A stretch of 64,000 nucleotides of DNA from Silurus meridionalis. Lineage: Eukaryota > Chordata > Actinopteri > Siluriformes > Siluridae. Both the position numbers and the translations under genes were made by a program. Positions 52,035 through 63,165 of the stretch are shown piece by piece (position 1 is the stretch's first letter; each line of letters begins with the position of its first letter). The notes below the pieces were generated by a model. The model ran no database searches. It had not been told where the DNA came from and was given only the letters and a program-made list of their open reading frames with translations. The stretch lies in contig NC_060887.1 in the NCBI RefSeq assembly GCF_014805685.1, forward strand, positions 36,527,305 to 36,591,304. The letters are read 5' to 3'.

Positions 52035-55000
52035 AACAATTTCCTCCTTGATCCTGGACATGAACATGTTCATAAATGCAGATCCAAATCTTCATATGCA
52101 TTTTTCACATGCTGCTCTTAAATGATAAACAACAGAGAAAGCATGTACTTACACATTTCATTTTATAGTGGAACTGAATATATATACAGAATGTTATTGC
52201 ACAATGTGGAGGTCAAGTCAATAAGCTTTTATTGTCATTTTCACCATATATAGCTGATGCAGCACACAGTGAAATGGGACAACGTTTCTCCAGAACCCTG
52301 GTGCTACATTAAACAACATAGAGCAACATCACACAATATAAAGCTACATAAGGTCAATAATGAGCTGAGGTGAAGTGGAGATCCACACCTAGCTGTGGAT
52401 TATCACCTTATACCCTGGTCAATTTCCAGTAAGGATGAGCAGCTTCATAACTGAGGCGGATGCGATTCACATCTTGATGCAAAACCAATGATATAATACA
52501 TGAAAGATACATATGAAGTAGCTATGTGATACGATTCACCCCTATTATGATGCAGTGCGATTTAAGTCAACACAATGCGATTCAATGAAATAAGACGCAA
52601 TGGAAAAAATACAGTGTTGAAAAAATAATGTCCCACAATTAACAGTGTGTGTCAGAGCACAAACCACGTTATGAAGTCCAAGGAATTGTCTGTAGACCTC
52701 AGAGACAGTATTGTATCGAGGCACAGATCTGGGGAAGGGAAAAGAAGTGGAAGAAGTTTGGAACCACCAGGACTCTTCCTAGAGCGGAGCTGCCCGCCAA
52801 ACTGATCGATCGGGGAGAAAGGCCTTAGTCAGGTAGGTAAACAAGAACCCGATCGTCACTCTAAAAGAGCTCCAGCATTTCTCTGTGAAGAGAGTAGAAC
52901 TTTCCAGAAGAATAACCATCTCTTCAGCACTCCACCAATCAGGCCTGAATGGTAAAGTGGCCAGATGGAAGCCACTTCTCAGTAAAAGGCACATGACAGT
53001 GCACCTGGACTTTGCCAAAAGGCAATGGAAAACAAAGATTGAACTCTTTGGCCTGAATGCCGACGGGTCTTGTTCACATTTACATTTATGCCATTTAACA
53101 GACACTCTTATCCAGAGTGACTTACATTTGTCATTTTTTTTATACAACCGAGCAGTTCAGGGTTAAGGGCCTTGCTCAAGGACCCAACAGTGGAAGCTTG
53201 GCAGTGCTGGGGCTTGAACACATGACCTTCAGATCAGGAACCCAAAGCTTTAACCACTGATTTATCACATCCCTGCCATGTCTGGAAGAAACCAGGCATC
53301 GCTCATCACCTGGCCAATACCATTCCTACAGTGAAGCATGGTGGTGGCAGCATCATGCTGTGGGGATTTTTCAGTGACAGGAACTGGGAGACTCGTCAGG
53401 ATCTAAGGGAAAGATGAATGCAGATGTATAGAGACATCCTTGATGAAAACCTGCTCTGGACCTCAGACTGGGGCAACGGTTTATCTTCCAACAGGACAAC
53501 AACCCAAATCACACAGTCAAGGTAACAAAGAAGTGGCTACAGGACGACTCTGTGAATATCCTTGAGCAACCCAGCCAGAGTCCAGACTAGAACCCGATTG
53601 AACATCTCTGGAGAGATCTGAAAATGGCTGTGCATCAACACTCCTCATCCAACCTGATGGAGCTTGAGAAGTTCTGCAAAGAAGAATGGGAAAAACTGGC
53701 CCAAAAATAGGTGCATCAAGCTTGTAGCATCAAACTCAAAAAGACTTGAGGCTGTAATTGGTGCCAAAGGAGCTTCAACAACGTATTGAGCAAAAGCTGT
53801 GAATACTTATGTACATGTGACTTTAATAACTTGTTTATTTTTAACAAATTTGCAAAGATTTCAAACAAACTTCTTTCATGTTGTCATGTTGTTATGGGTT
53901 ATTGTTAGAATTTAATCCATTTTGGCATAAAAGCTGAAACATACAAAAATGTCGAAAAGCGCTGTGAATACTTTCTGGATGCACTGTATGATGTTCTGCA
54001 CGTCAATATGGTGCAGAAGGTTCTTTTTTTGTTCTTTGGTTCAGACATCAATTTACTTAAGTGCTTTCTGACTTCTAACGCATGGCTTCTTTCACACACA
54101 CGGCTTTGTAGTACAAGAAAAGAAAAAAAAAGATTCAATAAAGCCAGATGTTCTCTACCTGCATCTCTACCTCTGCCATGTTAATCTGTATTCTATGTGA
54201 CTCTCAGGACACCCCTCGGTCTCCGTAGTGTTGTGAGACATCATATTCACGTAGCAGCAGTGATGCCGAGAGAATGCGCTTGAGAAACAGTTTAGTAAAG
54301 AGAAATCGATCTATGTATATAAAAACATTAGGCACAAATTATCGGTTACTTTCTAAATAATAAATGTATAGCGCATCTACTAATAATTACATATAAATAA
54401 ATCGTTTTTTACTCATGCAAAAAATTATTCATACCGATAAAAAAGCCAACTTGTATCCCATGCACACTTTTTTAAATGGATGCATCACATTGATAACTTT
54501 TATGCTGATGCACCAGCCAATGGCTAAATCCTGCCATCTCTTCTTCCCAGCATTGACAAGTTAAAGCTCTCACTGTAGCGCAAACCTGACTGAACGGATC
54601 ACAATAATGCTTTATTATCCTTCCTTATTTATAAATGGCTCATTAGAGATGAGACGTGGGGGTTCAAGCCACGGTATCACCAAACTGCCACTCTGGGGCC
54701 CTTGAGCAAGGCCCTTTAACCTCTGCTCTCTAAGGGTACTGTATCATGGCTGACACTGTGCTTTAATCCCAGCTTCCTAACATTGATGGGATGTTGTGAA
54801 GTAAGAATTTCACTGTGTTGTAATGCAGTGGTCCCCGACCTTCAGGCCGCAGACCGGCACCGGTCTGTGGGTCAATTGGTACCGGGCCACACAGAAAGAA
54901 TACATAACTTACATTATTTCCATTTTATTTATTATCTGATTCTAAACGATGTTTTATTTTGGAAAATGATCGGATTCTCTCCTCCACATCTGTCTATGAC

Positions 55001-58000
55001 TCACTCTTGATGCATGTCATGATGCCTCGGTCACATGTCTTACCTCCATTCACTACCTTCTTAAAGGGGCTGCTCCGGCCGCTAACACATAATACATTAC
55101 TGCTAAATTCAAACCCCCAAGCAAGCAAACTGAACAAAAAACAATACAGTGGATTCACGTTGATTATTATATTTAGGAAATACCAGTTTTTATACCGGTC
55201 GTATCATTTTATTTTGTTGTATTTATCCACCACTCCTTAAAGCCCAGTCCATGAAAATAATGGCCGACATTAAACCATTCTGTGAAAATATTGTCCGATA
55301 TTTACCCGGTGCGTGGCGCAAAAAAGGTTGGGGACAACTGTTGTAATGCACATGTTACAGGTAAAAAGCACCTTTAAATAATAGTATTATAAAGAGAGAG
55401 GGAAAGAAAGCTATGTCTCTACTAATATTACAGTTGCTGTAGTCAACTCAGGGTGCTATTTATTGTTATATTTCTCCTTTGAACATTTTCTTCTCCAGTT
55501 TATTTAATTCAAAGAATGAAGAAATGAGTAGAGAAGATGTCGAAGCTTATAAATGTGAGGAAATATGGACACTTGGTACCTTGGAAGTCAATAACCATTT
55601 TGAAGTAAGCTAAATAAATAAATATGAAATATGTAAATCACTCTAGCTTGCATTAATAACAGGTATATGAGGAGTCAGGTGAAGAGTAGGATCTTGTTGT
55701 AGTCTAAAATGTGTAATGTTTTTTATCAAAGTCAGTTGACTCAAATATAAATGCGTCTTACACAGATAACAAGTCCTCACAGTGGTTTATCTCACCTTAG
55801 CGATACGGATCCCCGTAACCCACAGGTTCATGGTCCATTCATCGTCACAGCACAGGTACTTGATGTACTGAGACTCCTTTTGGATCTGAGGATGCTGGAG
55901 ACACAACACACAAGCTTCATTAACACCAGAGACATTACAGTTTTAAAAATATTACTAGTTTTTATTTTTATTTTGGCTTTTAATTTCAGTTTCATTCATC
56001 ACATTGATATAAATAGTTATTTTTTTTTTATACTTGAAAAATCATTACTTTTATTTTCTATTAAGTTTGAGTTTTATTTTTAATTCTAATTTTTTATTTA
56101 TGGTAAAAGTCTTGATATATTTTAATTAAATAAAAATAAAAGAGGGGACAATGCAACACATTTTTTCACAACGTCCTTTCTTTACTCAGATATAAAAAAA
56201 TTTACTTTACAGAACATTTTTTGCAAATCACTAGACTTTTGTTTTACTGATGTGCAAAGTCTCAAATCAAGCATAAAAATCTGAAAATCAGATGTCCAAT
56301 CTCACGCTATAAAATTGTGTCTAACCATACAAGGTAGAAAATAATGGCTCACAAAAACATTGTGAGCTTTCCTTCTGCTAAGTGAGATCAAAACTCACTT
56401 AAATTTTATAATACAAAAAAAATTAATTTATCAGGCGTGAAGTGCAATACAGAACCAGTCTTGTCAAGAGAACCATTAATGGACATGTTGGTAAAGGGAA
56501 CAGAGGTGATGAGGAGGTGATGGGTAGGTATGGTCTTAGGGAGAGGAATGTGGAGGAGCATAGGGTGATGTATAAGAGTGGAGGAAGGTGCACACAGGTG
56601 GACTATGATCTATGCAGGAGATGCAACCTGAAAGAGATTGGAGACTGTAAGGTGTTGGCGGGGGACAGTGGAGCTAAACAGCATCGGATGGTGGTCTGTA
56701 GGATGGTTCTGGAGGCGAAGAAGAAGAGGAAGGAGAGTGAGGACTGAAAGAAGAATAAGATGGTGGAAGCTGAAGGAGGAAGAGTGTAGTGTGAGATTCA
56801 GGGAAGAGGTCAGACAGAGGCTCGGTGGTGGTGAAGAGGTCCTGGATGATTGGGCAACTACTGCAGGAGTGATAAGGCAGATTGTTAGGAAAGTACTTGG
56901 TGTGACATCTGGAAATAGAAAGAAGGAAAGACGTGGTGGTGGAATGAGGAAGTGCAGGACAGCATAAGGAGAAAGAGGTTGGTGAAACAGAATTTGATCG
57001 ACAGAGAGATGAGAAAAGTAGGCAGGAGTACAAGAAGATGGCAGTGGAGTTTTTAACAAGATTAAAAAAGAAGATTCTGGAAGGTGAGAGGATGCCTGAG
57101 GAATGGAGAAGGAGTGTGCTGGTACCGATCTTTAAGCATTAGGGAGATGTACAGACCTGCAGTAACTACAGGGGAATAAAGTTAATCAGTCACACCATGA
57201 AGTTGTGGGAAAGAGTAGTCGAAGCCAGGCTGAGAGAAAAGGTAATTATCTGTGAGCAACAGTACGGTTTCATGCAGAGGAAGAGCACCACAGATGCCTT
57301 ATTTGCTTTGAGAATGTTGATGAAGAAGTATAGAGAAGGTCAGAAAGAGTTGCATTGTGTGTTTGTGGATCTAGAGAAAGCATACGACAGGGTGGAGAGA
57401 GGAGTTGTGGTAAGTCAGATGTGGCAGAGAAGTATATGAGGGTGGTGCAGGACATGTATGAGGACAGTGTTACAGCAGTGAAGTGTTGCAGTAGGAATGA
57501 CAGACTGGTTCAAGGTGGAGGTTGGATTGCATCAAGGATTGGCTCTGAGCCCTCTCTTGTTTGCAGTGGTGATAGACAGGTTTATGGATGAGGTCAGACA
57601 TGAGTCTCCATGGACTATGATGTTTGTGGATGATATTGTGATTTGTGGTGAGAATAGGGAGCAGGTTGAGAAGAGCCTGGAGAGGTGGAGGTACATGCTG
57701 GGGAGAAGAGGAATGAAAGTCAGTAGGAGTAAGACAGAGTACATTTGTGTGAATGAGAGGGAGGGCAGTGGAGGGGTGCGGTTGCAGGGAGAAGAGGTGG
57801 AGAAGGTGGAGGAGTTCAGGTACCTGGGGTCAACAGTGCAAAGTAATGGAGAGTGTGTTGATGTATGGTTTAGAGACAGTGGCATTGAGTAATAGACAGG
57901 AGGTGAAGCTGTAGGTAGCAGAGCTGAAGATGTTGAGGTTTTGATTAGGGGAGTGATGAGAATGGACAGGAATCAAATGAGTTTATTAGAGGAACAGCAC

Positions 58001-59493
58001 ATGTAGAATTTTTAGAGACAAGATGCGAGAGGTGCAATTGAGATGGTTTGGACATGATGTAGAGGACAGGGGGGTATGGAGTTGGGGGATTCGCTGTAGA
58101 GACCCTTAATAAGAGCAGCTACAAATCGGCATGAGGATGTACTTAATAACCTTTATAACCTAAGCGGCCATTTTCCACTGATCATCGATTGATCTTTCGT
58201 GGAGATTGTCAAGAGCACCAAATTTCTTGGTGTACATCTGCCAAAGAAATTCACCTGGTCACTCAACACTAGTTCCATCACCAAGAAAGCCCAGCAGTGC
58301 CTCTACTTTCTAAGAAGGTTGAGGAAAGCCCATCTCCCTCCTCCCATCCTGACCATGTTCTACAGGGGGACCATCGAGAGCATCCTGAGCAGCTGCATTA
58401 CTGCCTGGTTTGAGAACTGCACCGTCTCAGATCGCAAGACCATAAAGAGGATAGTGAAGACAGCTGAGAAGATGATTGGAGTCTCCCTCCCCTCTATGCA
58501 CCTTATGTGGCAAGGACAGTTACTTCAGTAATGACCTCTGTGTTCTGTTATTTACCTTTATGTTGTGTGATGTCACTCTATGTTGTTTAATGTAGCAAAA
58601 GGGTTCTGAAGAAATGTTTTCTCATTTTCACTGTGTACTGAGTCAGCTATATATGGTAGAAATGACAATAAAAGCTTCTTGACTTGACTTAGTTGATTCG
58701 CTGTGGCGACCCCTAACAGGAGCAGCCGAAAGAAGAAGACAATAAAAGAGCCCGTGAATTGAATCTTGCTTGGCAGATGGTCTATTTTCTTTTGCACAGA
58801 CTTTAGCGTAAACCACAATTTGCCTGCTTGCTGGAAATAAATATAAATTATACAGCTGTATGTGCTGATTTGCAAAACCAGTGGTAACTGAATTATGCTG
58901 ATACCAGTTGTGGTTGGTGAGTCAGGACTGGTTCCTCCCAGTCATGATTACTCTAAAGCTGTGCTGATATTTTGTTACAACCTGTAATCGTCTTCCATGC
59001 TGTATAATTTGTTGAATGGAGTCAAACTGTATGCGATTAAAGTGCTCCATGATCACAATTCAAATTTAAATACACCTATTTCTGGAATTTGTAAGAAAAC
59101 ACAGCTGAATTAACACCAAAATATATATTGAAATCACCAATAAACATATTATTTATTAAAAAAAAACAAAACAAACCTACCTCATGAAGATATGAGAGGG
59201 GATTAGTCCAAAAATCAAACAAGAACTTACATTGTATTTTTTTCTACTACATTTGGAGGAAACCTGACACTGCTCATTAGCCTGGGAACACCATCCAGAC
59301 AGTGGAGGAACAAGTTTTAATTACTATTTAACTTCTTTAACGTCAAAGTTCTCCATCATGTCTAACAGGGTTTTGGGAAAATGTTATCAGCTGCAGAGGA
59401 TCCAGATTTTTGTCAAAACATGCAATAATAGTTGCAGAAAAGTTGTTTAATGGCCCTAATATCTAATCTAAAATTAACAAATGTCTGATATTT

Positions 59494-59537
<44 letters not shown>

Positions 59538-59591
59538 CACCTCCGGAGTGGGTCATTTTGTTAATCATAGCTTGTTAAGGTGTGGTGTGAA

Positions 59592-59645
<54 letters not shown>

Positions 59646-62545
59646 AAATAATTGTGTAAGTTGTGATTAGTCACCCGGGCTTAATGAGCTGTAATAAGCA
59701 GAGAAGAAGCAGCTTGCTGACCAGATAACCTACATATTTCACTTCCTGTCAGATGAATGTGCATTCAAATGGGGCACTTTATCACATAAAGTTTGAGAAT
59801 AGATTTGTTAAAGGAGAAGTTGGGAAGAGGAGGTGGTAGGTTAAGTTAAAATCCCAGACACACCAACACCCATTCTTTAGCCCCATAAGTAAAGCCTTTA
59901 ACCTCTGAGCTGTATACCAAATGGTAACAAAAGGATTCAAGACTAGTTTTGTAGCACGCCAACAGATGGCAGCACGCACAGTCACAGGGAACACCGAACC
60001 TTATACGTCAGTGTGCCAAAACATATCCTCCTGTGTACATTGGGAGCTGTGCAATTGGTGCGATTGTGATCACCAAGCTCTCCTCCCACGCAAGGTTTCT
60101 CACCAGAAACAACACAATCTCAATTTGGTATCCACCCTGCTCACCAGATTTAGCTCCTGCAGACTTTGCCCTCTTTTCAAAATAAAAAAGATCCTCATCT
60201 GGGTGTCACCGAACGTCTATTTATTATCGTTTCATTGTTGTTGAGCTGATCACTGATGTGCATTTAAATGAAAATCGCAGCCCAAAGCCATTGTAGCAGG
60301 TAATCTTAATTACAGTTCTTGGGTTTAACGCAAACAGTAAAATCATAGAATAAGATCTAAATGACATCTGGATATTCTTTCATTGGAGTTTCATTATTTA
60401 ATTGAGGTAATCAATACATCATATTGATCAATATATCAATGCTCACAGAAGAAGCCTTGAGTAAAAAACTGTTTAAGGATTTTTAAGGCATTATGGCATT
60501 ATGGTTTCAAGTTAGTCCAAATCCATCTTCATGATTCTTGAGTTTTACCCTCCACTGTATGGTTCATTTGGAACTATTCTCATCAACAGTTAATGATTTC
60601 TATTTGAACATAAGTCCATCCAATATCAGGATGAATCACACAGGTCCAGATTTCGAGCTACTAGCAGTCCTTTGGTCCTAAAAAGTCTGGATTAAAGCCC
60701 AATAAGACATGGCAACCCTTTCTCTAGTAGCAGATAGCTTCCACACAAAATAATTGGATCACAAACAGCTTTTGTATTTTAAGTCTGAGAAACAGACATG
60801 TACCGTTTCTCGTGTCTCATGGCTGTTTCTGCTGATAAGCCGTTTTGAGACTGATAGATAGAACTTTCAGATCCTTAAAAAAGCTCATGTTAACTCAGCA
60901 CATCAGGTTTTCCACTGTGGTTCAGCACAGACTAATTTAAGGCATCAGAGTGCTATAGCTAACACATTGCTACCATTAATCACACAGGAAAACACCAAAT
61001 CAATTATTTTTAACTCCTGGAAAGTTCTTACTGTCAGTCCTGTGTGGTTTTATTTTACTTTCTGCTGTTTGGTAATACACCTAAATCAGATCATTATGAA
61101 GATATCTATGAGAACAGTTTTTTTCTTTAGCAGTTTGCAATGAATACTGCTATTGTCCATTTAAAAACATGTTGTACTTTTTATCTGTTTGTAGTTACAT
61201 CGAATACCATTGAACATTTTACCCAATTAAGACTAAATAAAGGAGCCTTCAGAGCTTTCTGCTGATTGCCCAGCCAATCGATTTCGAGCTTGGCAACGGC
61301 ATGGGTCACTACCTCTAAGAGTGCTTTGAAGAGGACTGCCTAAAGGGGGAGTTTTAGGGGGCTCGAAAACCTCCCCCCTCCATTCAGAGGAAGAACCTTG
61401 CAAACAAACACTGGACTGGGCAGGTGAGAAAGGCGAAAGGGACAAGCCCATCTCCAACCCCTTTGCGAGGTCCACTTGTGAGCCCCAACGTCCTTAAACG
61501 CTGCTTTGCCTCAGCTAAAACGGGTCCAGAACCAGGAGGACCAGGGGCACCCCCTTCAAAGACTGGTTTACATTGTCATGCAAGTGCAATCTGCGCAGTC
61601 GGCTCCCTCAAGAACCGACCTAGCATGCTCCGTTCCCAAACAAGCAACACATAGCTTGAGCACTTCCTAAACAACAGAAGCTGGTGCTGGTTTCACTCAA
61701 TGTGCATTGGACTGATTACCAATTAGATTCAGAGCGTGGACCATGTGGAGACATTCCCAAAGCGTTTCTGATGCAGCTCGAGTTCCTGAAGGGGAACTAT
61801 GGGTTTATGAAATATACAAATAATTGCAATCTGTTATTTACATTTGACTTTTTTCCAACCTTTATTGGAACTGAGGTTGTATTCCTGTGTATAGGTCTGT
61901 ATATTAGTTTTGTGTTATCTTGTGGTCATTTGTGCTGTTTTATGTAGATCCTTGGTACTTGAGGAATGTTGTTTAGTTTTACTGTGTACTGTACTGTATA
62001 TGGTTGAACCGACACTAAAGCCAATCGAACTTGACCTGACTTGATTTGCACAGCCAGACTCTCAGATCTAGTAAGAAACCTCCCCAGAAGAGTGCAAATT
62101 ATTAGAATAAAAAACGTTAATGGGATGTTCAATAAACATAAACTGTATCAGTTCAGGGATCAGTACGCTTTATTTCATTTCACTTATTTTCAGTTCGATT
62201 AACAGATGGACATTTTTTTCTTCCCCTTTTTCTAATGTATTTTCACTTCTTTTTCTCTCCTACCCAATTTTATTTCCGCTTTTTTATTTTCCAAAATTAA
62301 ATAGCTGTTTAAAAAAAATACAGATATAACAAACATAGTACACAAAGATGCAGAAAAGAATTTTACTGGGTTTCATGGTGATTTTTTTCAACCAAAACTC
62401 GCACTACAGTATTTCATCTTGTAGAAGTCTTATAAAAACTTTATATCTACCCAGTGATTATTTTCCTTTAACAGAATATAGTGACTCAAACAATAGAGCC
62501 AATAGTGTGTGAATTTATGCAAATGTGTATATGTATTTTTTTTGG

Positions 62546-62607
<62 letters not shown>

Positions 62608-62688
62608 CGTGTGTCTATGACTCATATACATGTGTGTGTTGTTTGTCTCTGTGTGTTTGTGTGTATGTGTCCATCTACAGTATGTGGG

Positions 62689-62752
<64 letters not shown>

Positions 62753-62995
62753 GCACATGTGTAAATGTGTTCCTACAGTATTTTTGTGTGTGTGTTTTTG
62801 TCTTTTGTGTTTCCGTATGTGTGTGCGTGCATGTGTGTGTCTGCGTGTATCTGGTCTGTGTGTCTGATTTGTTGCCTTTTGTGTTTCTGTATGTGTTCAT
62901 GTGTGTATGTTTTGCAAAAGTGTGTTTGTGTATGCTTGCATCTGTGAATACATATTTGTGTGTATGTGTGTTTGTGGTTTGTGTGTGTCTTTTGG

Positions 62996-63053
<58 letters not shown>

Positions 63054-63132
63054 CTAGATCTGTCTTCATATTTGTGTGTCTATGTATGTGTGTCTTACTG
63101 TGAGTGTATGATTTGTTGTCTGTGTGTGTTTC

Positions 63133-63165
<33 letters not shown>

